A stretch of DNA of 64,000 nucleotides from Calothrix sp. FI2-JRJ7. GTDB taxonomy: Bacteria; Cyanobacteriota; Cyanobacteriia; Cyanobacteriales; Nostocaceae. The stretch is from contig JAHHGX010000064.1 in NCBI GenBank assembly GCA_019359675.1, positions 186,001 through 250,000 of the forward strand, written 5' to 3'. The notes under the pieces are model-generated. The model did no database searches, was not told the origin of the DNA, and saw only the letters and a list, made by a program, of their open reading frames with translations. The position numbers and the translations under genes were made by a program. Positions 28,317-36,576 of this stretch are shown here, piece after piece (the first letter of the stretch is position 1; every line of letters begins with the position of its first letter).

Positions 28317-29060
28317 ATGTTTATCAAAAAAGCTCTTACAATCGCGGCTTTATCTGCTGTTGCATCTGTTAGCTACGCTGGTTCTGCACATGCTCTTGGA
28401 TTTACCTACAATGCAGGTTCGTTCCGCACCCCAGGCGTAACTAACGAGGGAGCTTTCTCCAACAATGTTAATCAACAAGGCTATACTACTTTAGACTTTA
28501 ATAATGGTGCTGTACCAGGAAACGACACAGTTAAATATTCTTTCTCTAGTGCTGCTCCTTTACCTACACCAGGCAAAACTGGTATTTATAGTGACCAATG
28601 GGCGCCTTCTGGTGTAAGTGGTGAAGAAAATAAGTCTAACTATTTAGCAGTATTTGAAGGAAATGATGCAATTATCGAAGCTAAGGGCGGCAAAAAATTT
28701 AACTACTTTGGTTTAAATCTGGGAGCGCTAAGTGGTGGTAATACCTTGAGATTCTTTGATGGAGCTAACTTAGTTAAAGAACTAACTTATGACATAATGA
28801 CTAAACTTGCTCCAGTTGCAGCTACGCAGCACGGTGGTGAAAAAAATGGTTTCTTCGAATTTTTCTCAGAAGGTGATAACGATAACTTTGACAAAATTGT
28901 CTTATCACAAGTTGGAGGTGGCGGTTTTGAAACTGATAACCATACCTTCCGTGTTGGCACAGGTAAATATACAAGTGTTCCTGAGCCAGGTATAGTTCTA
29001 GGATTGGTTGGCGTCGGTGGTATGTTCTTACGAAAGCGCAAAAGTCAGAAAACTGCGTAA
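28317..29060 (+). CDS. PEP-CTERM sorting domain protein
   Basis: 247 residues. The N-terminus is a classic signal peptide (MFIKKALTIAALSAVASVS, cleavage near SAHA-LG). The C-terminus has the PEP-CTERM tripartite signal: VPEPG, a hydrophobic stretch (IVLGLVGVGGMF) and a basic tail RKRKSQK. Such proteins are exported and processed by an exosortase. The central part is glycine-, asparagine- and aromatic-rich (FNYFGLNLGALSGGNTLRFF) and probably a beta-sandwich, as in other extracellular members; ligand unknown. Good ribosome site. It is monocistronic. Confidence 0.9.
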   Translation: MFIKKALTIAALSAVASVSYAGSAHALGFTYNAGSFRTPGVTNEGAFSNNVNQQGYTTLDFNNGAVPGNDTVKYSFSSAAPLPTPGKTGIYSDQWAPSGVSGEENKSNYLAVFEGNDAIIEAKGGKKFNYFGLNLGALSGGNTLRFFDGANLVKELTYDIMTKLAPVAATQHGGEKNGFFEFFSEGDNDNFDKIVLSQVGGGGFETDNHTFRVGTGKYTSVPEPGIVLGLVGVGGMFLRKRKSQKTA

Positions 29061-29174
29061 TTGATTAAGAGAAAGCGCTCTGTGAAGACAATAAGCATCT
29101 ACTTTAATTGTTATTTGTTGATTTAATGTCATTGGAAAGTTGGGGATGGATTTATTATCCGTCCCCTTTTTGGT

Positions 29175-29909
29175 TTATATATCTCCTTGTGGGTATTCAT
29201 CCCATAAAGTTGTGATTTCGCGCAAGCTCTGAAAGTTACCGTTACCTAAAATTACATGGTCAAGTAGTGGAATGTTCAACAGCAAGGCGCCTTTTAATAA
29301 TTGACGAGTTAAATCAATATCTTCAGTACTTGGTTCGACGCAACCAGAAGGATGATTGTGTGCAACTATTAACCTAGTGGCACCTTGACGTATGACTTCG
29401 CGGAAGATTTCTCTGGGTGGTGCCAGAGTTTCTGTTGCTGAACCAATAGTTATGACTTGCTTTCCTAGCATTTTATTTTTCACGTCTAGTAAAATAACAG
29501 CGAATCTTTCTTGCGGATACCACATTAAGTCTTGACTCAACACTGCTGCTGCATCTGCCGGACTTTCTACTGGAATCCGTTGATCTGGACTTGCTTGGAA
29601 CGCGCGCTTACCTAATTCAACAGCAGCTAGAATGGTTGTTGCCTTTGCTGGTCCTATTCCTTTTATATTCATCAATTCCGAAGGATTTACCTCACGTAGA
29701 GCTGCTAAAGGGTCACGTTCACACTTTGACAACTCAGATATTATATGTTGTCCTAAACCTACTGCAGATAACTTTCCGGCGCCTTGACCTGTAGCTAGTA
29801 AGATTGCAATTAACTCTGCTGTGGATAATAATTTGGAACCGTGTGCAAGCAAGCGCTCTCGCGGACGCTCGCATTCTGCCATATCAATAACTCGAAGATT
29901 ATAAGCCAT
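29175..29909 (-). CDS. radC: RadC family JAB-domain protein
   Basis: 244 residues. An N-terminal helix-hairpin-helix part ([20 protein letters not shown]) is followed by the JAB/MPN-like domain with [20 protein letters not shown] and [14 protein letters not shown], that is the metal pattern H-x-H-P-S-G and a distal D. The name RadC is historical; a DNA repair role in E. coli is doubtful, and the family may act in recombination or in mobile-element biology. Full length, single gene. Confidence 0.93.
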   Translation of the reverse strand: MAYNLRVIDMAECERPRERLLAHGSKLLSTAELIAILLATGQGAGKLSAVGLGQHIISELSKCERDPLAALREVNPSELMNIKGIGPAKATTILAAVELGKRAFQASPDQRIPVESPADAAAVLSQDLMWYPQERFAVILLDVKNKMLGKQVITIGSATETLAPPREIFREVIRQGATRLIVAHNHPSGCVEPSTEDIDLTRQLLKGALLLNIPLLDHVILGNGNFQSLREITTLWDEYPQGDI

Positions 29910-30079
29910 ATATTAGGTAGAAGCTTATTAAAACACAAATGTACCTATGTACATTTATCGTCTTTTTTTTTTCAAAAATCTCAATTTGACAGAATCTTCA
30001 ATTTGTTTAAATGTACGCTTCATTAAGTTATGTATCACAATATAATTATGTATAAATTTAGTTAAATATTTATGATAAT

Positions 30080-30106
30080 GGGACGGGCAAGGATGCCCAT
30101 CCCACA
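30080..30106. repeat. TGGGACGGGCA...TGCCCATCCCA hairpin
   Basis: Two-step stem: TGGGA-C-GGGCA, a 4-base loop AGGA, then TGCCC-A-TCCCA. It is the best-preserved copy of the hairpin seen near 9131 and, inverted, at 46836. It lies between radC and the phosphoribulokinase-like gene. Confidence 0.65.
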
Positions 30107-30133
30107 AGATTATGACTTGAATGTTTGAAAATT

Positions 30134-30168
30134 CCTAACTCCTAACTCCTAACTCCTAACTCCTAACT
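30134..30168. repeat. Heptamer tandem repeat (CCTAACT)5
   Basis: Five perfect copies of CCTAACT lie head to tail, 16 bases past the 3' end of the phosphoribulokinase-like gene. Short tandemly repeated heptamers (STRR) of this kind are known from heterocystous cyanobacteria. Copy number is expected to vary between strains. Confidence 0.9.
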
Positions 30169-30184
30169 CCGCGCCTTCTAACTT

Positions 30185-31123
30185 TTATAGATGTATTTGT
30201 GTTGCTTTTAGCATGTGATAGGTAACTAGCAGTTGAGTTAAAGCTAAAGGATAACTTTGAATTGTTTCGCCAGTTGTGCCAGAAATTTTACCTAGTTCAG
30301 GATTTGATTCGCGGTCGCACACGCTTTTTAAATGTGGCATATCTGAACAAATCATTTGTTCAAGTTTATTTACTTGTTCTAGTGTTGCGTGTCCGTCAAC
30401 TCCCAATACATCAACGGGTTTTCCCATATCTCGGTCTAGTTCTAATCGAATTGCTGAACTCAGATTGCCATTTCCAGAGGCTAGTACTTGGGTAAAATCG
30501 GGATGAGGTATTGTTGGACGAAGTACTAAGCGTACATTAAGATGTCCGTTGGCTTGGTCGATATCATCGTTGGGTGGGTAAAAACTAACTACAATATCTG
30601 ACCATTGACGTTGCGGACGAATGTACTGTTCAGAATCTGGTTCTCGCTTTTCTAATTCTGCTAATACTTGCTCTTCGGTATAACCCCGCTTTTGGGTATC
30701 ACGTTTAATTTTCCATTTTGCCCGCAGTCTTTCGGGAGGAGCTAGATAGACTTTAACGTCGTAACAGTCTCGCGCTGCACGAGTTGAATATCCTAATAAT
30801 CCTTCAACAATTACGAATTTACCAGGCTTTATATACTCCGGCGCCTCAAAGGTTCCTGTTTTGTGGCTATAAATAGGTTTTAGAATTGCTTGCCCCATTC
30901 GCAACAATGATAACTGCTGTTGCATAATATCTAAATAGTTACAATCTGGGTGAAGCGCTGTAATACCGATTTCCGCACGTTGCTTGCGGTCATATCTGTG
31001 ATAATCATCAGTGCAAATCACCGTCACATTCTCGGGCCCTAGTACCTGAGCAATTCCTTTCGTTAAAGTTGTCTTACCTGCTGCACTATCACCAACAATA
31101 CCAAGTATAATCGGACGGCTCAT
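30185..31123 (-). CDS. Phosphoribulokinase-like kinase (second type)
   Basis: 312 residues of the phosphoribulokinase/uridine kinase superfamily. P-loop GIVGDSAAGKTTLTKG, CTDDYHRYDRKQR, HPDCNYLDIMQQQL, VIVEGLLGY and the nucleotide lid region APPERLRAKWKIKRDTQKRG are visible. The end differs from the Calvin-cycle enzyme. In canonical cyanobacterial PRK the P-loop carries a redox cysteine (S-G-C-G-K-S/T); here it is S-A-A-G-K-T, so the thioredoxin switch seems absent. It is probably a paralogue with another sugar or nucleoside substrate. The main prk gene should lie elsewhere. Confidence 0.82.
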   Translation of the reverse strand: MSRPIILGIVGDSAAGKTTLTKGIAQVLGPENVTVICTDDYHRYDRKQRAEIGITALHPDCNYLDIMQQQLSLLRMGQAILKPIYSHKTGTFEAPEYIKPGKFVIVEGLLGYSTRAARDCYDVKVYLAPPERLRAKWKIKRDTQKRGYTEEQVLAELEKREPDSEQYIRPQRQWSDIVVSFYPPNDDIDQANGHLNVRLVLRPTIPHPDFTQVLASGNGNLSSAIRLELDRDMGKPVDVLGVDGHATLEQVNKLEQMICSDMPHLKSVCDRESNPELGKISGTTGETIQSYPLALTQLLVTYHMLKATQIHL

Positions 31124-31323
31124 CGTACTTCTCCCAAAAACGCAGAAAATGGAGCTGTAAATTGTATTTTATTTTACCAATTATCATTAAAATAATCATT
31201 GAAATAATTATGGAAACCTTGACATTCTGTCAATGGTTAATCGCTTAATAGCTCTACAACCACGAATTATCAAGTTTATTAGAGCTTGCGAGCGTATTTA
31301 TTTATTATTATTTTGTTTCATAA

Positions 31324-32068
31324 ATTTTTGTAACGTCTCTACCAATAATTTTTAATCTCAAAGTTGTCAAAGACGAGTACCCAACAGTTGAGGCAATTGC
31401 TCGCCTCAAACATGAGCATTCAATAGCGCAAGCACTGGAACATGACAGACAATATTGTGAAGTTGCTGACGCTCTTAAGCTGCGAAAAACGTTTGATATT
31501 AGTATTTGAAGGTTTTGGTGGTATTTCGCTGAAAGATTATAAAAATTCACAAACTTGGCAATGGAGCATTACAGATATTCAAGCCCTGAGCGAAGGTATT
31601 AATAGTACATTACTTATATTAGGACATAGGTTAAAAGCTGATTCAACTCGTCCTGCTATTCAAATTATCAAAGATTATGGCGATTTATCATTAGTTGATT
31701 ATTATCCAGGCGCCCTTAACCAAGTGTTTATGAATTTAGTTGCTAATGCTATCGACGCAATGGAGGAAGGTAATATTGGTAAAACATATCAAGAAATTGA
31801 GTTAAATCCTAACACTATCACAATTCGTACATATGTAGGCAATGACATGGTTGTGGTACGAATTAAAGATAATGGTCTTGGGATGAATCAGGAGACGCGC
31901 GCTTCTTTGTTCAATGCCTTCTTTACCACAAAACCGTCGGGTAAGGGTACAGGGTTAGGACTCTCTATTAGCTATAAAATTATTACTGAACAGCATGGTG
32001 GTAAATTGGATGTGATTACGGCGCCTCTTACTGGAGCAGAGTTTGTAATTCAAATTCCACTACAATAA
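31324..32068 (+). pseudogene. Collapsed Ser/Thr kinase-ATPase-histidine kinase gene
   Basis: The beginning (31324-31440, frame 1) reads LKVVKDEYPTVEAIARLKHE and HSIAQALEH, the N-lobe of the giant kinase hybrids. Near 31441 the frame shifts and continues as IVKLLTLLSCEKRLILVFEG and FGGISLKDYKNSQTW. There it jumps directly to the C-terminal histidine kinase part: EGINSTLLILGHRLKADSTR, NQVFMNLVANAIDAMEE (N box), VRIKDNGLGMN and GKGTGLGLSISYKI. Compared with the intact 1786-residue relative 5 kb away (minus strand), roughly 1450 codons are missing, including kinase core, ATPase, GAF and the phospho-acceptor histidine. The part from the ATG at 31442 could still be translated as a 208-residue ATP-binding fragment. 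Confidence 0.8.
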
Positions 32069-32088
32069 AAGTGCGCTTATGTCCTGTT

Positions 32089-32337
32089 CTATTTGTAGTT
32101 ACTATCTAAATAATTCAATGCATCTTGTGGAGTTTTGAAACTACCCACTACTTGCGGCGCCTGACTATTAGGATATTTTCCAGGCATACTGACTTTTAAA
32201 TAGTAGCCAATAGGACTGCCTGTATTCCATATTTCATAGCTGTAATCACGATTATTTCCTTTTTTAACTAAGGGGCTAGTATCTTTAAATACAGGCGCGT
32301 TGAGCAAGTTTAATGCAGCTAAAAAATGTGCAGCCAT
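32089..32337 (-). CDS. Small hypothetical protein
   Basis: 82 residues, soluble, no signal peptide. Sequence such as YEIWNTGSPIGYYLKVSMPG and FKTPQDALNYLDSN at the end suggests a compact alpha/beta fold; no family recognised. The clean frame, typical composition and one GGCGCC site inside support a real gene. It converges with the kinase remnant; the A+T-rich region behind it may hold its promoter. Confidence 0.6.
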   Translation of the reverse strand: MAAHFLAALNLLNAPVFKDTSPLVKKGNNRDYSYEIWNTGSPIGYYLKVSMPGKYPNSQAPQVVGSFKTPQDALNYLDSNYK

Positions 32338-32594
32338 TGTTTTTTTCCTGATTATTCTACAACAAGAGATTTTATACTTTTAATGATATTTTTTTGAAGC
32401 GTCAAAAGCATGAAGTAAGTTTGTATTCTCGGTAGAATAATCTTGTTTTTTTCAAAATGTTGATGTTGTATAATTAGTTATATTCACTGAGAAAAATTTT
32501 GATTATGAAGAATTAACACAAACAAAATGTATAAAAATTTAAATGTATTAATGTATTAATACGCAGGTATTGACTGGAAGAGACGCTTATTAAT

Positions 32595-33269
32595 ATGACA
32601 AAACAAACGCTTGGACTTGATAATAACCTTCGTGATTACTTACTTTCTGTGTCGGTGCGAGAACCAGAAATATTGACGCAATTGCGACAGGAAACAGCAC
32701 AGCACCCAATGGCAATAATGCAAATTGCTCCTGAACAGGGACAATTTATGAGTTTGCTTATGCAGTTAATTGGCGCGAAGAAAACTTTAGAAGTCGGTGT
32801 TTTTACTGGATATAGTTCGTTGGTAGTAGCGTTAGCTTTGCCACCTGATGGTAAGGTTGTAGCTTGCGATGTTAGTGAGGAGTATACACAAATTGCACGG
32901 CGTTATTGGGAGAAAGCCGGAGTATCACATAAGATAGATTTGCATATTGCTCCAGCGGTTGAAACACTTGATAAGTTAATTCAAACAGAACCAGAAACGT
33001 TTGATTTTGCTTTTATTGATGCAGATAAAAGTGCTTATGATGATTATTATGAACGGTGTTTGCAACTCGTGCGTCCGGGTGGTTTAATTGCAATCGATAA
33101 TGTATTGTGGTTTGGAAGAGTTGCCGACCAGGAAGTGCAGGATAATAGAACGAAGAAAATCCGCGCGCTCAATGCGAAGTTACATCAAGACGCGCGGGTT
33201 AATATTAGTTTGGTGCCTATTGGTGATGGGTTGACGTTGGCACGTAGGGTGTGTGGCGCCTTTGAATAA
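32595..33269 (+). CDS. Class I SAM-dependent O-methyltransferase (caffeoyl-CoA OMT-like)
   Basis: 224 residues, typical for this family of cation-dependent O-methyltransferases. Visible: LEVGVFTGYSSLVVALAL (motif I), VVACDVSEEYTQIARRYWEK, the metal-binding FDFAFIDADKSAYDDYYE, and RPGGLIAIDNVLWFGRV with the D-N pair. The substrate could be a catechol-type compound; nothing nearby points to a pathway. A dispersed GTTGGGT...ACCCAAC hairpin follows at 33335. Confidence 0.92.
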   Translation: MTKQTLGLDNNLRDYLLSVSVREPEILTQLRQETAQHPMAIMQIAPEQGQFMSLLMQLIGAKKTLEVGVFTGYSSLVVALALPPDGKVVACDVSEEYTQIARRYWEKAGVSHKIDLHIAPAVETLDKLIQTEPETFDFAFIDADKSAYDDYYERCLQLVRPGGLIAIDNVLWFGRVADQEVQDNRTKKIRALNAKLHQDARVNISLVPIGDGLTLARRVCGAFE

Positions 33270-33334
33270 ACCTGAACGTAATAATAAAACTTGTGGCGCC
33301 ACGCACCGGCTTTGTGATAAACGCGAATATTTAT

Positions 33335-33359
33335 GTTGGGTTCCGTTCCTCTACCCAAC
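33335..33359. repeat. GTTGGGTTCCGTT...ACCCAAC hairpin between convergent genes
   Basis: Arms GTTGGGT and ACCCAAC with an 11-base loop lie right at the trhO stop codon. A second copy with almost the same loop and left flank is at 36540-36566, 11 bases past the end of the giant kinase gene, in the same orientation relative to it. Both are 3' of minus-strand genes, which supports a role in 3' end formation. Confidence 0.7.
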
Positions 33360-34229
33360 CTACAGACTGCGTTGGCGCCTTTTTTCTTCCAAACCTGCAC
33401 GTTTTTCGGGGGTTAGGGTGTCAAAACAATGATGGCAACAAATTCCTTCTTCATAGTGAGGAGAAAGTTTATCTTCGTCGTTAATGGGGTGTCCGCATCC
33501 TACACACATGTCATGGGTTCCTTGCTCTAACCCATGTTGCACTGCGATGCGTTCGTCGAATACAAAACATTCTCCGGACCACAGACTTTCTTGCTGTGGT
33601 ACTTCTTCTAAATATTTCAAAATACCGCCTTGAAGATGGTACACTTGCTCAAATCCTTGAGACATCATATAAGAGGAAGCTTTTTCGCAGCGAATACCCC
33701 CTGTGCAGAACATTGCTACTTTTTTGTGTTTTTTGGGGTCGAGGTGATGACGCACATAGTCAGGAAACTCTCGAAATGAGTGAGTCTCTGGGTTAACGGC
33801 GCCTTTAAATGAACCGATTTTTACTTCATAATCGTTACGGGTATCTATTACAACTACATCAGGGTCAGATATAATAGCGTTCCAATCAGATGGACTAACG
33901 TAGGTTCCAACTTGTTCTGTAGGGTTAACAGGTAAACCTAATGTGACAATTTCTTTCTTCAACTTTACCTTCATGCGTTCAAAGGGTGGTTCTGAAGCTG
34001 AAGATTCTTTATGTTCCAAGTCAGCGAGACGAGAATCGGAACGTAGGTAAGATAGTACTGCGTCAATACAAGCACGCTCACCCGCTATAGTACCGTTAAT
34101 ACCTTCAGGCGCCAGTAAAATAGTCCCCTTAATTCCTTGAACAGTACAAAATGCCAGTAAAGGGTCTTGCATCTGGGCAAAATCTGGCAGTTTAGTAAAT
34201 TTATAAAATGCAGCTACCACCAGAGTCAT
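33360..34229 (-). CDS. trhO: tRNA uridine(34) hydroxylase TrhO (rhodanese-domain protein)
   Basis: 289 residues. Homologous to E. coli YceA/TrhO, which makes 5-hydroxyuridine at tRNA position 34. N-terminal acylphosphatase-like part ([13 protein letters not shown]), then a rhodanese domain ([19 protein letters not shown], active-site loop [16 protein letters not shown]). It ends with a cysteine-rich tail: CVGCGHPIN and GICCHHCF, probably a zinc site. Its 3' end abuts a dispersed hairpin. A tRNA-Ala(UGC) gene with a U34 anticodon lies 60 bases upstream on the other strand, probably by chance. Confidence 0.93.
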   Translation of the reverse strand: MTLVVAAFYKFTKLPDFAQMQDPLLAFCTVQGIKGTILLAPEGINGTIAGERACIDAVLSYLRSDSRLADLEHKESSASEPPFERMKVKLKKEIVTLGLPVNPTEQVGTYVSPSDWNAIISDPDVVVIDTRNDYEVKIGSFKGAVNPETHSFREFPDYVRHHLDPKKHKKVAMFCTGGIRCEKASSYMMSQGFEQVYHLQGGILKYLEEVPQQESLWSGECFVFDERIAVQHGLEQGTHDMCVGCGHPINDEDKLSPHYEEGICCHHCFDTLTPEKRAGLEEKRRQRSL

Positions 34230-34292
34230 TTTTCTTATAACCTCTTTCTTTTAAGAACACTATCAGATACAATCTAATTTATCAAAGTGAAA

Positions 34293-34365
34293 GGGGGTTT
34301 AGCTCAGTTGGTAGAGCGCCTGCTTTGCAAGCAGGATGTCAGCGGTTCGAGTCCGCTAACCTCCA
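34293..34365 (+). tRNA. trnA-UGC: tRNA-Ala (anticodon TGC)
   Basis: A 73-base cloverleaf can be drawn by hand. The acceptor stem GGGGGTT pairs with AACCTCC (one G-T pair), and the D arm is GCTC-AGTTGGTA-GAGC. The anticodon arm CCTGC-TTTGCAA-GCAGG has TGC at the centre, and the T arm is AGCGG-TTCGAGT-CCGCT. The discriminator base is A and CCA is not encoded. No intron. Confidence 0.97.
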
Positions 34366-34397
34366 TATATATAGGTATATAAGGCACAATTAATGTA

Positions 34398-34419
34398 GAG
34401 ACGTTACATGTAACGTCTC
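34398..34419. repeat. Perfect 22-bp palindrome GAGACGTTACATGTAACGTCTC
   Basis: Self-complementary over 22 bases, 33 bases after the tRNA gene and 37 before the AIM24-type gene. It belongs to the GTAGAGACG...CGTCTCTAC family of cyanobacterial repeats, another member of which is at 57821-57849. It may end the tRNA transcript. Confidence 0.8.
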
Positions 34420-34455
34420 CGCACAATATATTTGTAGCAACTGGGGGAAACTGCT

Positions 34456-35322
34456 ATGGTAAATCCAGCGGATAAAGGGTTTATAGAACCATCACAACGC
34501 AAAAGCGCTTCTAAGTTAGAAGTACTTAACTGCGTATCAGGGGAAAGGTTTAAGGTTGAAATTCTTGGTTACAAAACATTATCGGGAGTAAATGACCCAA
34601 TAACAGCACAAGCAATATATTACGCAAACCAAGCTGGAATGCAGCTTAAACAAATTAAAATTACCCTCCAAGGAGGAGAAGCGCAAATCGAAGCAGGCGC
34701 CTTACAGTATTTACATGGCAACATTCAAGTAGAAAATAGAGCGGGTGGAGTCGCTGGAATCGGAAAAGCAATGCTGAATAAGTTGCTTACCAACGAGTCT
34801 ATATTTATTCCTCGCTATCGTGGTGATGGAGTTATATATCTCGAACCGTCGTTTAGTCATTTCATGGTTTACTATCTCAACAACGAAGAACTTATTGCTG
34901 ATAAAGGTTTATTTTACTGTGGTGAAGGCGCCCTTGAGGTTGGTGCGTTTATGCAAAAGAATGTTTCCTCAGCATTATTAGGTGGTGAAGGTTTGTTCCA
35001 AACTCGTATTCGTGGTACAGGTATATGCATCTTTGAATTACCAGTACCTGCTGACGAAGTACATTGTGTACATTTAGAAAACGAAACGCTTCGAGTTGAT
35101 GGTAACTTTGCTTTAATGCGAAGCGGTAGAATTGAGTTTACTGTCGAGAAATCAACTAAGAGTATTTTAGGGTCTTTAGCGAGTGGTGAAGGACTGTTGC
35201 AAACTTTTCGAGGTACAGGTAGAGTTTGGTTGGCACCTACTCAAGGTATTTATGAACAAATTCGTCTTGGTGGTATTGATAGCTTGACTACTGCGCCGAA
35301 ATCCTCAAATACGTACACTTAA
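34456..35322 (+). CDS. AIM24 family protein
   Basis: 288 residues. The family is named after a yeast mitochondrial protein; bacterial members are beta-helix-like, TRAP-type proteins of unknown biochemical role. Seen: ITLQGGEAQIEAGALQYLHG, the N-terminal strand pair, then repeated G-x-G turns (GKAMLNKLLTNESIFIPRY, GGEGLFQTRIRGTGICIFEL, SGEGLLQTFRGTGRVWLAP). The last one is the typical family ending. Intact, monocistronic, and convergent with the DUF1622 gene (stop codons abut at 35322/35323). Confidence 0.88.
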   Translation: MVNPADKGFIEPSQRKSASKLEVLNCVSGERFKVEILGYKTLSGVNDPITAQAIYYANQAGMQLKQIKITLQGGEAQIEAGALQYLHGNIQVENRAGGVAGIGKAMLNKLLTNESIFIPRYRGDGVIYLEPSFSHFMVYYLNNEELIADKGLFYCGEGALEVGAFMQKNVSSALLGGEGLFQTRIRGTGICIFELPVPADEVHCVHLENETLRVDGNFALMRSGRIEFTVEKSTKSILGSLASGEGLLQTFRGTGRVWLAPTQGIYEQIRLGGIDSLTTAPKSSNTYT

Positions 35323-35802
35323 TTATGGTTCTAAATTACGGCGTTGTTCTCCTTGTTGAATTTCGCGCTCTAGAAAATAATTTAGTAAGGTTCTTAATAA
35401 GACAATGGCGCCTAAATTTAAAATATCTTGACGAGTTGGCGCCACAGCAGTGCGTAAAATGTCACTAGCAACAGAAAACTCCAGTCCCAAAGCAAGCATT
35501 CGTCCTAATTGCAAACGAATGAGTTCTGTAGCATCGAAATGTCTAGAACGAGAAAATAATAATTTTATGTAATTAATAATACCTTGAAAGACTGCTCCAC
35601 CAATAACAATCGCTGCTGCAATCTCTGCTCCTCCCGCTAAATAACCGACAATAATTTTTAGCCAAGACTCTAAGGGATTTGTTACTGTTCTTTCGCTTCT
35701 GCCTTCAGTTACATTTAAACTGAGAAGCATAACAAGTCCTAAAATAAGTGCCAATGGCAATAACAAGTTAACTAATGGTTCACGTGATGATTCTCGTTTC
35801 AT
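35323..35802 (-). CDS. DUF1622 family membrane protein
   Basis: 159 residues, three membrane helices (about 10-28, 47-72 and 120-142). The DUF1622 core is visible: AAAIVIGGAVFQGIINYIKL, FDATELIRLQLGRMLALGLE and FSVASDILRTAVAPTRQDI, then LGAIVLLRTLLNYFLEREI. Function unknown. Its last codon touches the last codon of the AIM24-type gene on the other strand, so the two transcripts must overlap at their 3' ends. Confidence 0.9.
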   Translation of the reverse strand: MKRESSREPLVNLLLPLALILGLVMLLSLNVTEGRSERTVTNPLESWLKIIVGYLAGGAEIAAAIVIGGAVFQGIINYIKLLFSRSRHFDATELIRLQLGRMLALGLEFSVASDILRTAVAPTRQDILNLGAIVLLRTLLNYFLEREIQQGEQRRNLEP

Positions 35803-35952
35803 GCTATATTAGCACTCGTATATAACGAAATACTTACACAATACACGTAGTTAGATTAAATTAGATGATACTTAGGTTAGATGTTATTAGTTTCTTAGTA
35901 GATGTAAAAGATAAAAGCATTTACTTTAATAACAAATTAATATAAATTAATT

Positions 35953-36222
35953 ATGTCTTTACCTAAAGAAACATCATTGTTTATAGGTTCGGCGCCTTTA
36001 CCAGACAGTAACGCATTACGAACAAAACAAGCTGTCGGTAATCTAGCTGATGACCCATTAATTGCTCAAGGTTGGGAAACTACTTCTTACGTAGGAATCA
36101 TTATACTAGTATTTCTGATTTTAGGAGCGGTTGGATTATTTAGCCGCAGAATTGAATACGTTATTATTACCGCTTTTTTCTTTAGTTTATTGTTTATTGG
36201 CTTTGTTTTAGTTGCGCGTTAA
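35953..36222 (+). CDS. Small membrane protein, unknown
   Basis: 89 residues with a polar N-terminal half (ETSLFIGSAPLPDSNALRTK) and two membrane helices in the second half (about 45-62, YVGIIILVFLILGAVGLF, and about 68-87). No family known to me. The coding frame carries one GGCGCC, in line with native genes. No close partner; convergent with nothing. Confidence 0.65.
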   Translation: MSLPKETSLFIGSAPLPDSNALRTKQAVGNLADDPLIAQGWETTSYVGIIILVFLILGAVGLFSRRIEYVIITAFFFSLLFIGFVLVAR

Positions 36223-36576
36223 TCTGAAAACTAATCAGATTGTAAATAGGGTGTAAGCGAAGGATACCCACCCCACAAGATAAGTAGTATTTTTGAAATT
36301 AATTTAACAGGCGTGTTATATTTAAAGTAGATATTTGTGATATTTTCACAAATATCGCGAATAAGGTACGCCCACCTCAATATGCTTATAGAATTTAGTG
36401 TCGGTAACTATCCATCAACGGCAGTACATATACTTGTTAAAGAGCTAAATAGGTTTATTAGTTGATGAGAACTAAATTATAAATTCTACGAATGATTTAG
36501 TGCTGCTATGGCTTTTTTTATAAAGATATAGATGTTTATGTTGGGTTCCGTTGCACTCCACCCAACCTACTTAAGT
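36223..36576. other. 354-bp spacer with a long hairpin
   Basis: No gene. GATATTTGTGA (36330-36340) and TCACAAATATC (36346-36356) form an 11-bp perfect stem with a 5-base loop. A degenerate copy of the GGATACCCACCCCAC repeat is near 36260, and the GTTGGGT...ACCCAAC hairpin is at 36540-36566, just past the giant kinase gene. The space separates two gene 3' ends. Confidence 0.6.

Noticed and set aside
30262-30506. Overlapping 77- and 76-codon plus-strand frames
   Set aside because: Lie inside the phosphoribulokinase-like gene on the other strand; shadows.
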